A stretch of DNA of 64,000 nucleotides, from contig NZ_CP025227.1 in the NCBI RefSeq assembly GCF_004010955.1, positions 2,666,001 through 2,730,000 on the forward strand. The letters are read 5' to 3'. This document shows positions 35,572 through 49,358 of this stretch, piece by piece; the stretch's first letter is position 1; each line of letters opens with the position of its first letter. A program made the position numbers and the translations under genes. Origin of the DNA: Actinomyces wuliandei (lineage in GTDB: Bacteria > Actinomycetota > Actinomycetes > Actinomycetales > Actinomycetaceae). Below the pieces are notes generated by a model, which made no database searches, had not been told where the DNA came from, and saw nothing but the letters and a program-made list of their open reading frames with translations.

Positions 35572-36729
35572 TCACACTCCTTCGAGCAGTAGGTCGTCCG
35601 CGACGCGGAGGACGTTCTCCTCCGCTTGCGCCTGATTCAGCCGGGTGCGGCGAAAACGGTCGCACGCGGCTCGGATCTTGGCGGTCGCGCCGGGTACCCG
35701 CCAGAGATCCATGCACCGGATCAGTTCATCAGCGGAGTACACCGTGCGGCCGATATCGTGTTGCAGGACGAATTCCGGCACCCACTCCTCCTGCGGGAGC
35801 CCAGAGGGAAGCGCGAGGAGCGGAATTCCCTGGTAGGCCGCCTCGTACACGGTTGCGGGGCTCGCCTTGCACACGAGGAAGGAGCCGGGGGAGCACGATG
35901 CTTCTGCGAGGATTTGCAAGTACCGCTCCTGCGGAAGCCGTTCGTGTATCTCCCAGCCCCGCGAGACGAATGGCTTCGACAGAGCGGCCGCCTCGGAGGG
36001 CTGGTCCACGGTGAGGTAGACCACCTTAAAGTCGTCCCGCGCCCGAAGAAGGTGTTCGACGGCGTCAGGGAAGACGGAACCGCCTCGGTTGTTGAATAGC
36101 AGGATGACGGGACGTCGCGGCTCAGGGGAGCTTGCCGGGGCGGGCGGCATCGAACGGGCGGCGAGCAGGGGACCAGTGACACGCACGCTGGCGCGAGGGA
36201 GCGCCACGAGCTGGAGCAGGCGGTCCCTGTTACCCGGCCACGGTACCGAGGTGACGTGAGCGTCCGGGCAGTGGTGCATGGGCATCTCGGCTAGGCCGGG
36301 GTTCGTCACATAGTGCCAGATCTTGGTGCTTAGCCCGGTTTCCCGGACCGCCCACACCAGCATCCTGGCGATGACCCCCTTGGTTGCCACGGCGATGTCG
36401 GGGCGCTGCCGCTCCAGGTCCTGCACCACGCCACCAAGGTCGACCGGGGGAGCCGTCCGGCTGGTCTCGAAGCCCGGCGGCAGCGCCTCCGCGGAACGAC
36501 CTGCGAAGCCCCGGTAGGTCCGGTTGAGTTCCTCCCGGCTGTTCGCCAACAGATTTATATCTCGAATCTCGTGCCCGGCGCTTCGCATGAACGGCACAAG
36601 ATCCTCCGATGCCGTGACGGTGACTGTATGGCGTCCGTCGCGAGCTAGCACTCGGCTGAGGTGGGCAGCCGCCACGAAATTGCCCATGGCGCCCCAGGTG
36701 CGCGCGGCGTACACGTTCACGATAGCCAT
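35572..36729 (-). CDS. MurG/GT28-like glycosyltransferase
   Basis: 385 residues, ATG at 36729 sharing a base with the stop of the amidotransferase gene (TGATG). GT-B fold: N-terminal MAIVNVYAARTWGAMGNFVAAAHLSR, middle TKGVIARMLVWAV, and the nucleotide-sugar-binding C-terminal half (VILLFNNRGGSVFPD, LVCKASPATVYEAAYQGIP, LLALPSGLPQEEW). MurG-like enzymes put a sugar on a lipid-linked acceptor. Several moenomycin glycosyltransferases (for example MoeGT1, 4 and 5) belong to this group; the first of them transfers a uronic acid to the prenyl-phosphoglycerate. Location immediately before the MoeO5-like gene supports an early sugar-addition step. Confidence 0.87.
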   Translation of the reverse strand: MAIVNVYAARTWGAMGNFVAAAHLSRVLARDGRHTVTVTASEDLVPFMRSAGHEIRDINLLANSREELNRTYRGFAGRSAEALPPGFETSRTAPPVDLGGVVQDLERQRPDIAVATKGVIARMLVWAVRETGLSTKIWHYVTNPGLAEMPMHHCPDAHVTSVPWPGNRDRLLQLVALPRASVRVTGPLLAARSMPPAPASSPEPRRPVILLFNNRGGSVFPDAVEHLLRARDDFKVVYLTVDQPSEAAALSKPFVSRGWEIHERLPQERYLQILAEASCSPGSFLVCKASPATVYEAAYQGIPLLALPSGLPQEEWVPEFVLQHDIGRTVYSADELIRCMDLWRVPGATAKIRAACDRFRRTRLNQAQAEENVLRVADDLLLEGV

Positions 36730-38603
36730 CAGGGCGCTGTCACCCCCACTTCGTGCCCTTGAGCGCATCTCTCCCGCCAGGACTCGTACACGAGCAGCGT
36801 CCACAGGATCTGAGTCCGATCCACCCCGCGGACCATGTGGTCCCGGACGAGCTCGTCGACCGTGACAGGGTCCCACCGTCCGGTGTCGCGCAAGCGGTCG
36901 CTGGCCAGCCGTGACTCGACGAGCGGGCGCAAGGGGCCTCGCAGGACCGCCGCCAGGGGGGCACGAAATCCCTGTTTCCTGCGCAGCGCCGGGCGTCGAC
37001 CCACCAGGTCCTTCACCAGCGCTCGCACGGGTGCCTTGCCCAACCGTCCCCTACGGCAGTCCGTGGGGCGGAGCGAGAGCCCCCAGGCGACCAGGTCTTC
37101 ATCCAGGAAAGGTGAACGCGCCTCAACACCATACGCCATGGTCGCGCGATCGATCTTCGTGATAACCAGGTCAACGAGGAAGCGCCGGAATATGCCATCG
37201 CGGGACCGCGCCAGCGCGTCGTCGCGGCTGCGGGCTGTCCGGTGGTCCTCGGGGTGGACGGCAGTGGAGCCGCCGAGGAGCCGGAGGAGGGTCTCGGGTG
37301 GTGCCCCTGCGTGCGCCAGCAGAAATTGCTTGTCCGGCGGGGCGCCGACGCTGGCGGCGATGTCGGCGGCGAACGGGGTGATGGGCAGTCCCAGTCCGCG
37401 CAGCCTCTGGGATCCCAGGGTGAGGAGCGACTGCCTCACGACCGGGTCGGGCACGCGGCGCAGGAGGTGCAGCAGATGCTGTACCTCAAACCACCGGTAC
37501 CCGTAGAACAGCTCGTCCGCGCCGTCACCCGTCAGTACCACCTCTGTGTGACATGAGGCCAGTCGTGCGGCACGGCGTGTCACCACCAGCGACGGGTCGG
37601 CCATGGGCTCGTCCAGGTCCTGCAGGGCCGCTAGCGACTCGTCCGCGAGGTCGTCCACGTTGGGGTGCTCGACGTGGACACGCACACCCATGTCGTCGGC
37701 GAGGAGGCGGATCCAGCGCTCCTCCTCCGACGAGCTCACGACGCAGAAGGCGTCGACCGGTCTTGGGGTTACTCGGTTGAGGAGCGCACCGACTGCCGTC
37801 GAGTCAACCCCTCCGCTGAACAACAGCCCTGGCTGCTGCGACAGTGGGACCGTGCGGCGGTCTATGGCGCGGGCCAGCAGGGTCCGAAGGTCCGGTGCCG
37901 GTGTGCGGGGTGCTGGTCCGGCCCCTCGCACAGACCGGTTGAGTAGCGCGGAGACCTTTCCGTGCCGAATCGTCATCACCTCGCCGGGGCGGATCTTGAA
38001 GACTCCGCGAAAGGCCGTCCCGGGGGCGGGAACGCAGCGTGTGCGCACGTAGTCGGTGAGCACCTCCGTCGCCGGTGGCGGGCTGTCGTGCAGGCCCGAG
38101 CTCAGGGCGTCGAGCACGGAGGCGAAGACCACCTCGCCCCGGTCCCCGGCCTCGGACGGCTGCCAGGTGTAGTAGAGCGGCTTCTTGCCGAGCCGGTCTC
38201 GTGCCAGGGTCAGCTCGGCCCGCTGGGGATCCCATATCGCGATCGAGTACATCCCGCGGAGTCGGGACAGACTCGCAGCACCATGGTGCTTGACCATGAG
38301 TGCTAGGAGGGGGGCCTCCCCGGGGAACCTGGTGTCGGCACCAAACTCCTCTGAGGACAGTTCGCGCGCGTTGTATATCTCACCACTGAATGTGACGGCG
38401 GTGCCATCATCGGCCACCCAGGGCTGTTCCGTCGCGTTGGCATAAAGAGGCAGTGCCATGTGCCCGAAGGCGCCGTGCCCCGGTAGTGTCTGGACGCGGG
38501 AGCCATGGGGCCCTCGCTGCTCCATGCTGTCGAGCATGGCCGTCACGCGCGGCTCAGTGTCAGGTGACAACCTGGGTGTGACTATACCAGCGATTCCGCA
38601 CAT
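36729..38603 (-). CDS. Asparagine-synthetase-like amidotransferase (AsnB family), copy 2
   Basis: 624 residues, starting MCGIAGIVT at the ATG at 38603 with GGGGGAG upstream; the in-frame extension to 38672 is not supported. Cys2 is the expected nucleophile, but the glutaminase pocket is changed: the Asn74 equivalent is Ser (VTFSGEIYN), the Asp98 equivalent is lost (RFPGEAPLL) and RGPDD is RGPHG. The synthetase domain is complete: SGGVDSTAV, EVVLTGDGADELFYGYRW, DRATMAYGVEARSPFLDEDL. First gene of the operon. Inferred role: amide formation on the phosphoglycolipid (MoeF5/MoeH5 role), perhaps with free ammonia or another amine. Asparagine synthesis is unlikely given the context. The promoter should be within 38604-39077. 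Confidence 0.9.
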   Translation of the reverse strand: MCGIAGIVTPRLSPDTEPRVTAMLDSMEQRGPHGSRVQTLPGHGAFGHMALPLYANATEQPWVADDGTAVTFSGEIYNARELSSEEFGADTRFPGEAPLLALMVKHHGAASLSRLRGMYSIAIWDPQRAELTLARDRLGKKPLYYTWQPSEAGDRGEVVFASVLDALSSGLHDSPPPATEVLTDYVRTRCVPAPGTAFRGVFKIRPGEVMTIRHGKVSALLNRSVRGAGPAPRTPAPDLRTLLARAIDRRTVPLSQQPGLLFSGGVDSTAVGALLNRVTPRPVDAFCVVSSSEEERWIRLLADDMGVRVHVEHPNVDDLADESLAALQDLDEPMADPSLVVTRRAARLASCHTEVVLTGDGADELFYGYRWFEVQHLLHLLRRVPDPVVRQSLLTLGSQRLRGLGLPITPFAADIAASVGAPPDKQFLLAHAGAPPETLLRLLGGSTAVHPEDHRTARSRDDALARSRDGIFRRFLVDLVITKIDRATMAYGVEARSPFLDEDLVAWGLSLRPTDCRRGRLGKAPVRALVKDLVGRRPALRRKQGFRAPLAAVLRGPLRPLVESRLASDRLRDTGRWDPVTVDELVRDHMVRGVDRTQILWTLLVYESWRERCAQGHEVGVTAP

Positions 38604-39077
38604 ACGCTCCCCCCGATACTCGCTGGCGGCAGCTGGACACTCCCGTTGGAGGAAGGCATCGTGGAGAACCACCCCCGGAAGTCCTCTCCGCCCTGCTGGC
38701 GCCAGGACGCCCGCTCACCACGCTGAGCCGCCAGGAAGTCAAACACCACATCCGGCAGCCCCCACCAGCCTGTTCGCGCTCACGCCACCCGCCTCTCCCG
38801 CTGCGGTCTGCGACAGGCGCCAGTAACGGGGCGCCGGTCACCCGGAAATGACAAAATACGATACCCACGCGGTCGGGCGCGAGCGCAAGAACCCACTCTG
38901 TTTTGAGATGTAAATCACGTTCACATCCCAGGCCGACGCGCAGGAAGCACCCACCCACTTCCCGGCAGCCGGTCGCTACCGCGCCCCGCCAACCAGGGAA
39001 GACAGGATGGCCAGGGCCGCCTCCGGTGCGTCACGGGCTCCTTGCCGGGTGCGGGATCCAGGACGCAGGTGATCAGG
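38604..39077 (-). promoter_or_regulatory. Upstream region of the seven-gene operon
   Basis: About 470 bases without a gene between the operon's first start and the right IS110-type element. Short AT-richer stretches stand out on the minus strand (TATCGTATTTTGTCA near 38862-38848 and AAAACAGAG near 38904), the most promoter-like in an otherwise GC-rich block. No clear operator or riboswitch was seen. Confidence 0.3.
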
Positions 39078-40320
39078 CGGGGGGTGGCCCTATGTTGTTT
39101 GTCAAGCGGCGGCGGGTAGTTGTTGGGTTGGTTGGGGGGTGTAGAGGGCGCCGTCTCGGGTCATGGCGTAGAGGGTGAGGATGCGGCGGTGGGCGAGGGC
39201 GGGCAGGGCCTGGTTGTGGCGCTTGCCCTGGTCTCGTTTGCGCTGGTAGCAGGCGCGGGATGCCGGGTCTGTCCTGAGGGCGGCGAAGGCCGCTAGGAAC
39301 ATGGCGCGTTTGAGCCTCTTGCTGCCGGCGTGGGAGACGTGCTCACCGCGGACGGAGGACCCCGACCGCCGGGTGAGTGGGGTGAGGCCTGCGCAGGCAG
39401 GCCAGGTGCGCGCCGGTGTCGAAGGATCTGCCGAGGGTCTCGGCCAGGAAGACGGCGGCGGTCCTGACCCCCACCCCGGGCACCGGTGGCCAGGGACCGG
39501 CGTGAGGAGGGTGGGCCTCCACCAGGGCCTCAACCTGGGCGGCGACGTCGTCGCGCTGGGCGTGCAGGAGGTGGTGAGCCGGACGGGGCCCGGGTGGGGC
39601 AGCACCACGCCAGCGGCGTCGGTGCCGACGACCACCACTGTCTGCTTGCCCAGGGCGTCGGTGATTGTCTTTGCCCAGGTGGTGTGCCGTCTGCACCCGT
39701 TGGCTTTGAGCTTGGCGTCAATACGCGCCCTGCCGGCCTTCTTCAGTGATTGTGGCGTGGGCCAGGCGGCGATCACCTCCAGCACGGCGTCGTGCTCCAG
39801 CCACGGCCCCAGCACAGTCTCAAGGGCTGGGTGGATCTGGGTGTACAGGCCCCGGACACGGTTTGCGGTCTGGCTGGTCCTGGCGGGCCAGGTCCAGGTC
39901 GAAACCGGTCAACATCGACAAGGAGGCGGCGTCCTCGTCCGAGGTGCTGATGGACCTGAGCGTGTGGGGCGTGGTGCGGGCCGCCTCGGCGATCACGGCC
40001 GCGTCTTTTGCGTCGGTCCTGGCGCTGCCTGGTGTCAGGTCCGCGATGCGGCGCATGGACAGGCCGGGCAGGTAGCCCACGGTGGTACCCATGGCCTGGG
40101 CGACCGCGACCGCCAGGGCGCCGATCGTCGCCGGCTGGTCGACCGCCACCAGGACTCGGCCGTGGCTGCCGAGCCGCTCGTACAGGCCTCTAAGCCTGGA
40201 CTCGTCGTTGGGCAGGGCCTTGTCGAGGACCTTCCTCCCGCCGGTAGTCAGGGCGGTCGCCCAGTGCTCAGCCTTACCCACATCAATACCGACGAAGACG
40301 TCCACGTCCTCGATACCCAT
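39078..40320 (-). mobile_element. IS110-type element, right copy
   Basis: The same sequence as 18175-19372 (offset 20903), here continuing past the point where the left copy stops, to at least the transposase start at 40320. IS110-type elements lack clear inverted repeats and carry a non-coding end upstream of the transposase (the bridge-RNA region); here that would be some of 40321-40560, but I cannot mark the edge. The left edge starts within a G-run (39078), with the same sequence as the left copy. Confidence 0.8.
39102..40320 (-). pseudogene. IS110-family transposase, three frameshifts
   Basis: This copy keeps the N-terminus: MGIEDVDVFVGIDVGKAEHW at 40320, with the first catalytic Asp in VGIDVGK. 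Downstream VAVDQPATIGALAVAVAQAM and RTDAKDAAVIAEAART hold further DEDD residues. At least three frame changes (near 39820, 39590 and 39410) separate the N-terminal domain, the QIHPALE piece and the C-terminal serine-bearing domain (SGSSVRGEHVSHAGSKRLKRA). The lesions are the same as in the left copy, so they were present before the two copies separated. It is non-functional as read. Confidence 0.85.
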
Positions 40321-40614
40321 TATTCTGCGCCCTTCCGTGTGCTGGTGGGTCAGCCTGTCAGGCAGACGGTCCCGCACCCACGTTACGAAAGGACTCTAGG
40401 GCTAAGGTGCCTCGGTCCGTCCCCCTTATCAGCGGTCACCATCCGCCCGCCACCATGGGTGACAATACCCCCCGGATCATTGCATAGACAGGGGCAGGAT
40501 ATCATACCCACAGCGGCTAGCCCGACCCCGGACCACCAGGGACCACCAACAAGGTAACGGGTGTCCCTTGTCCCTGCTGGCCCCCCGGTGGGGGGTGTCG
40601 GTGGGGTAAGGAGC
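40321..40614. other. Non-coding stretch between IS110 transposase and rRNA operon
   Basis: About 290 bases. The part next to the transposase start is probably the non-coding end of the IS110-type element; the part next to the rRNA operon contains the GC hairpin CCCCCCGGTGGGGGG at 40581-40595. No gene seen. Confidence 0.4.
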
Positions 40615-40647
40615 GGGGGGAGGAGGCCGTGGTGGCCTCCTCCCCCC
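40615..40647 (-). terminator. Terminator of the rRNA operon
   Basis: A perfect 14-bp stem (40615-40628 paired with 40634-40647) around a five-base loop, GGGGGGAGGAGGCC / GGCCTCCTCCCCCC. It lies 13 bases past the end of 5S rRNA on the minus strand. No U-run follows, as often in high-GC actinobacteria. Confidence 0.75.
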
Positions 40648-40659
40648 GGGTGGGTGTGT

Positions 40660-40778
40660 GCTCGGTGGTGTCCTGCTCTCCCGTCCCCTGGCGGGGACAG
40701 TACCATCGGCGCTGGCAGGCTTAGCTTCCGGGTTCGGGATGGGACCGGGCGTGACCCTGCCGCTGTGACCACCGAGAC
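40660..40778 (-). rRNA. rrf: 5S ribosomal RNA
   Basis: About 119 nt. On the minus strand it starts GTCTCGGTGGTCACAGCGGC, contains the conserved CCCGAACCCGGAAGCTAAGC and CGCCGATGGTACTG, and ends in a 3' strand complementary to the 5' end (CCACCGAG). Last gene of the operon; 5' and 3' ends are estimated by pairing. Confidence 0.92.
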
Positions 40779-40994
40779 GTGGTCCGGGACCCCCAACCCC
40801 CCCTTCTGGGGGGTGGGTGGGTGCCTGGCAGCCACCCACCCACCCCTCTGTGTGTGAGGGGGGTGGTGGGGTGGGGTGGTCATGGACCGTACAGCGGGCG
40901 CGCCCCCCACAGTGGGGGGGGTCTGTCGTCGTGGTGGCACCAGTGCGTGCTCCTGGCTGGCGCACCAGCACGTGAGGCTGCGCGTGTGGGTGCT

Positions 40995-46288
<5,294 letters not shown>

Positions 46289-46438
46289 AAAACAAGAACA
46301 ACCACGCGCACGACCACCCACACAGGCAGCCCCACACGCAGCACAACAAACCAGGCAGAACCACCACAGCCCACCACACACACGCGCAGCAGACCACAAC
46401 AGCCCCACCCACACAGGCATAAAAGAAAACAAGACACA

Positions 46439-46462
46439 CTATCGAGATCTCAAACCAACACA
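46439..46462 (-). promoter_or_regulatory. rRNA leader antitermination/processing element
   Basis: Minus strand GGTTTGAGATCTCGATAGTG lies about 150 bases ahead of 16S. It closely resembles the TTTGAGAACTCAATAGTGTG stretch known from actinobacterial rRNA leaders, where it takes part in antitermination and processing. Confidence 0.6.
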
Positions 46463-46635
46463 CCCACAAGCCAGCCACACCACCACACCAGCAGCAGCAC
46501 AACCCAGCAAGAGCAACCCGACAACGCACCAAGACTGCTGCAATTACCTCAGAATGGAGTAACCCACACAGCGGAACGTTATTGAGTCTGGTATGCCTCC
46601 GTTCCGGGCACTGCCCTTTCCGGCGACAGACGAGT

Positions 46636-46664
46636 ACTTAACCACCTCCGGAACTCCAGGTCAA
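46636..46664 (-). promoter_or_regulatory. Probable rRNA operon promoter
   Basis: Minus strand TTGACC (46664-46659), 17-base spacer, TTAAGT (46641-46636). This lies about 350 bases ahead of 16S and 130 bases downstream of the DUF4342 stop. The -35 is near perfect and the spacer is ideal; the -10 is weak. Further promoters may exist; the remaining 46289-46796 has no gene. Confidence 0.55.
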
Positions 46665-46796
46665 CTTTGTGGCGAGTGACCCTCGACACTCGTTCGCTCC
46701 AGCTCCAGGGCAGCCTCGAAACGTCGCCGTCGGCCCACCTGCAGCCAGAGGCTCCGGGCCGACAGCCCTCCTTCCACTCGCCCCGCTCCACCCGCC

Positions 46797-47273
46797 TCAG
46801 TCAGTCTCGCCGGCGGCCGGGGACACCTCATCGGCCCTCCTCTCCCCCGGCGGGAGGGAGAGGAGGGCCTCAGGAGCCGGGTCCGTGCCGGTTGCTGGCA
46901 CCACTCCGTCCGCCTTCCCACCCGCTCCATAGCCAGCGGCTGTCGTCTCAGGCCCAGCATCAGTACGCTCCACCTCCAAGGTCACCCTGGTGACCATGGC
47001 GGCGACAACGCCGACAGCGGCAAGCACTGGTGCGGCCAGGACCGTGACACCTCCGACTACCGCACCAGCAGTCAGCGGAATAGTGAGCAGCTCCCGCCCC
47101 GAGGAGTCCCGCAGGATCACGCGGCGGACACTGCCACCTGCCACGAGCTGCCTCACGGTAACGAGAAGCTGGTCCCCAGCCACGTCGATCCACTCCAGGA
47201 CCGTGCGAGAACCGCCCTGCTGACTGGTACCAGGCTGCTGTCGGTCGCCTGCCCCGGGTGTCTGTGTCGTCAT
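46797..47273 (-). CDS. DUF4342-domain protein
   Basis: 158 residues. The central part (about residues 22-100) matches the DUF4342 pattern: an amphipathic region (VAGDQLLVTVRQLVAGG), the conserved SVRRVILRDSSGRELLTIPL, then a glycine/alanine-rich hydrophobic hairpin (VVGGVTVLAAPVLAAVGVVAAM) and VTRVTLEVER. Its N- and C-terminal extensions are low-complexity. The role of the family is unknown; the hydrophobic hairpin suggests membrane contact. The gene is upstream of, and on the same strand as, the rRNA operon but separated from it by the promoter region. ATG at 47273. Confidence 0.82.
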   Translation of the reverse strand: MTTQTPGAGDRQQPGTSQQGGSRTVLEWIDVAGDQLLVTVRQLVAGGSVRRVILRDSSGRELLTIPLTAGAVVGGVTVLAAPVLAAVGVVAAMVTRVTLEVERTDAGPETTAAGYGAGGKADGVVPATGTDPAPEALLSLPPGERRADEVSPAAGETD

Positions 47274-47630
47274 GCGGCCCAGTCTGCTCGCTGTCGCCTG
47301 CCCCTGCTATCGGGGAGCACCCTGATCCTCCCCTGGGTCCGGCTCCTGCGGTCCCTAACCTGCGCTGGAGTGCCCAGACAGTGATCAGGCAGCGAGGTCG
47401 GCACAGCGGACACCGCCGCACCTACCCGCCCCGGGCGCCTTGACGTCCGTGACACGTCCCGGCACCTCCCAGACGGGGACCGATCACAGCCCGTGGCCCA
47501 GGACCGTGACACCAGGACCAAGTAGTGCCAGCATGGTGGTGGCGTTCGCGACGCGCCAGCCAACCATGCAGGACCAGGGGTGTCCGGGACGCCTTCCCAT
47601 CACGACGAGGTGACACTGGAGGACAGGACC
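47274..47630. other. Gene-free divergent region
   Basis: About 350 bases between the DUF4342 gene (minus) and the SDR gene (plus). No open frame with protein-like composition, tRNA or clear hairpin was seen; it should hold both promoters. Confidence 0.5.
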
Positions 47631-48371
47631 ATGCACGACACCATGCGCGACTTCGACGGACGAACAGTCCTGGTCACAGGCGCGAGCGGAGGGATCGGAG
47701 GCGCGACCGCGCGCATGCTGGCGGCTCGCGGCGCCCAGGTACTGGCATGCGGACGCAATGAGGAGGCCCTGGGTGCCCTCACCGCCCGGACCGGCGCCAC
47801 TGCCCTGCGCTTCGACGTCACCAAGGAGGACGAGGTCCGTGACGCTGTCGAGGGACGAGACCTTGACGGCGTGGTCAACTGCGCCGGCTGGGGAGGGGCG
47901 ATCGAGACGCCGCAGGATGCTGACGTCGAGGTCTTCGACACGGTCATGGCGGTCAACGCCCGCAGCACGCTGCTGGTCACCAAGTACGCCTCGCGGCAGA
48001 TGATCCGTCACGGCCGGGGCGGCTCCATCGTCAACGTCTCCAGCCAGGCCAGCCTCGTGGGACTCACCGGGCACATCGCCTACGGGTCCTCCAAGGCGGC
48101 GATGGACAACATGACCCGGGTCAGCGCGTTGGAGCTGGGCCGCTACAACATCCGTGTCAACAGCGTCAACCCGACCGTCGTGATGACCCCTATGTCTGCC
48201 TGGTACTGGGGGCGGCCCGAGATCGAGGGCCCATTCCTTGAACAGATGCCGTTGGGGCGGTGGGCCTCCGAGGACGACATCGCCGGCCCCATTGTCTTTC
48301 TCCTCAGCGACCAGGCGGCCATGATCACCGGAGTCTGCCTGCCCATCGACGGGGGCTACACCAACAGGTAG
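47631..48371 (+). CDS. Short-chain dehydrogenase/reductase (xylulose-reductase-like)
   Basis: 246 residues from the ATG at 47631, which has GGAGG eight bases ahead. Rossmann fold with the cofactor loop TGASGGIGGATARM, VNCAGW, the catalytic Ser (SIVNVSSQASL), Tyr and Lys (AYGSSKAAM), then VNSVNPTVVMTPM and ending LPIDGGYTNR. The Arg in ACGRNEEAL after strand 2 suggests NADPH. The sequence resembles the L-xylulose/dicarbonyl reductase subgroup. It is followed by remnants of an MFS transporter on the same strand, so it may once have served uptake and reduction of a sugar or polyol; that is inference. Confidence 0.9.
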   Translation: MHDTMRDFDGRTVLVTGASGGIGGATARMLAARGAQVLACGRNEEALGALTARTGATALRFDVTKEDEVRDAVEGRDLDGVVNCAGWGGAIETPQDADVEVFDTVMAVNARSTLLVTKYASRQMIRHGRGGSIVNVSSQASLVGLTGHIAYGSSKAAMDNMTRVSALELGRYNIRVNSVNPTVVMTPMSAWYWGRPEIEGPFLEQMPLGRWASEDDIAGPIVFLLSDQAAMITGVCLPIDGGYTNR

Positions 48372-48516
48372 GCACTCTGCCCTGATGCCGGTGGCGCCGA
48401 CCGGCAGACGCCGGCGGGCGCCACCGGCCACGCGGCCAGCCAGCCGGGGTCAGCAAAGCAGGGGTCAACAAAGTACCAACCTGCGAGATGCGAGACTCTA
48501 GGACCTCACCCAGACC

Positions 48517-49061
48517 GTGGCCACCTCCAGGCTCGCCTCAGCCATGGGATGGTTCTGGACCTCCTACTCCATCGGCATCGACGTGCTCGGAGCCTACCTG
48601 CCCAGCTGGATCGTGCCCGCCGTCGGGGACTACCGCGCCCTGTGGATCTCACTGCCCTGGGCGAGCATGGGCACCATCATCTGCCTCACGCTGCTTCTGC
48701 GCTGCAAGGACCCTGACCTTCTACTACGTCCCCCAGGTCGTCGGCGGCAACCTCTGGCTCCTGTGCGCTGCCGCCACGCTGCTGGGGATGGGCTTTCCGC
48801 CCTCGTTCCTACGGGCGCAATCGTCCCCGCTGTCGCCCCGGAGCACCGTGGTGCGGCGATCTCGGCACACAACCTGGCCTCAGGCCTGAGCGCCTTCCTC
48901 GGCCCTGCCATCACAACTGCGCTGCTGCCTTCGCCGGCTTCGGCGGAGTGTGCTGGGCCTACGCGCTGCTCCACCTGCTGGGCTCGCTCATCACAGTGTT
49001 CATCCACCCGCCCCAGCCGGGCTTCACCCCCGAGGGACGTTGGCTGGGGCAGGACCCCTGA
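48517..49061 (+). pseudogene. Major facilitator superfamily transporter, C-terminal remnant
   Basis: Pieces in three frames show membrane helices of an MFS protein: MGWFWTSYSIGIDVLGAYLP and LWISLPWASMGTIICLTLLL (first frame), FYYVPQVVGGNLWLLCAAAT and LLGMGFPPSF (second), VAPEHRGAAISAHNLASGLS and AFLGPAITTALLP (first frame again), then CWAYALLHLLGSLITVFIHP (third) to the stop at 49061. The N-terminal half is missing. At least three frame changes, so it is a dead gene. It follows the SDR gene by about 145 bases and may have formed an operon with it. Confidence 0.75.
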
Positions 49062-49185
49062 GCACGCCATGACGACCTAGCACAGGAGACTTGACCGCAG
49101 TGGGGACACCAGCATCGTGCTCAGGCAGGCAAAGCAGGCACCGCGTGACCCACTCCAAGGCCGATCCTGACCCAGTCGTTCCTTG

Positions 49186-49258
49186 TGGAGCTAGGGGGAC
49201 TCGAACCCCCGACCTTCTCATTGCGAACGAGACGCGCTACCAACTGCGCCATAGCCCC
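49186..49258 (-). tRNA. tRNA-Ala (anticodon CGC)
   Basis: 73 nt cloverleaf: acceptor strand GGGGCTA pairs with TAGCTCC, D arm GGCGCAGTTGGTAGCGC, anticodon stem TCTCG/TGAGA around loop TTCGCAA (anticodon CGC, reads GCG), T arm GGGGGTTCGAGTCCCCC. CCA is not encoded. Confidence 0.95.
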
Positions 49259-49358
49259 AGGTGCCCCATGATGGTAGCACCACCGCCGTCGCCTACGCCA
49301 ACGGCACCTGCGGTGAGACCGCCCACCCAGCAGCCAGCAGGCTCACCGACCTGCCGCT

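Noticed and set aside
23631..38603. Lasso peptide or other RiPP cluster (because of two asparagine-synthetase-like proteins and an ABC transporter)
   Set aside because: No lasso protease/recognition protein was found, both AsnB proteins keep the N-terminal glutaminase domain that lasso cyclases lack in functional form, and no plausible precursor gene precedes them. The carbamoyltransferase, GGGPS-like enzyme and glycosyltransferases fit a phosphoglycolipid better.
18175..40320. Programmed frameshifting of the IS110 transposase
   Set aside because: IS110 transposases are single-frame proteins; three breaks without slippery heptamers make real decay (or error) more likely.
40321..40560. Marking an exact bridge-RNA region and end of the IS110-type element
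   Set aside because: The left copy is truncated before this point, so no second copy is available to define the end.
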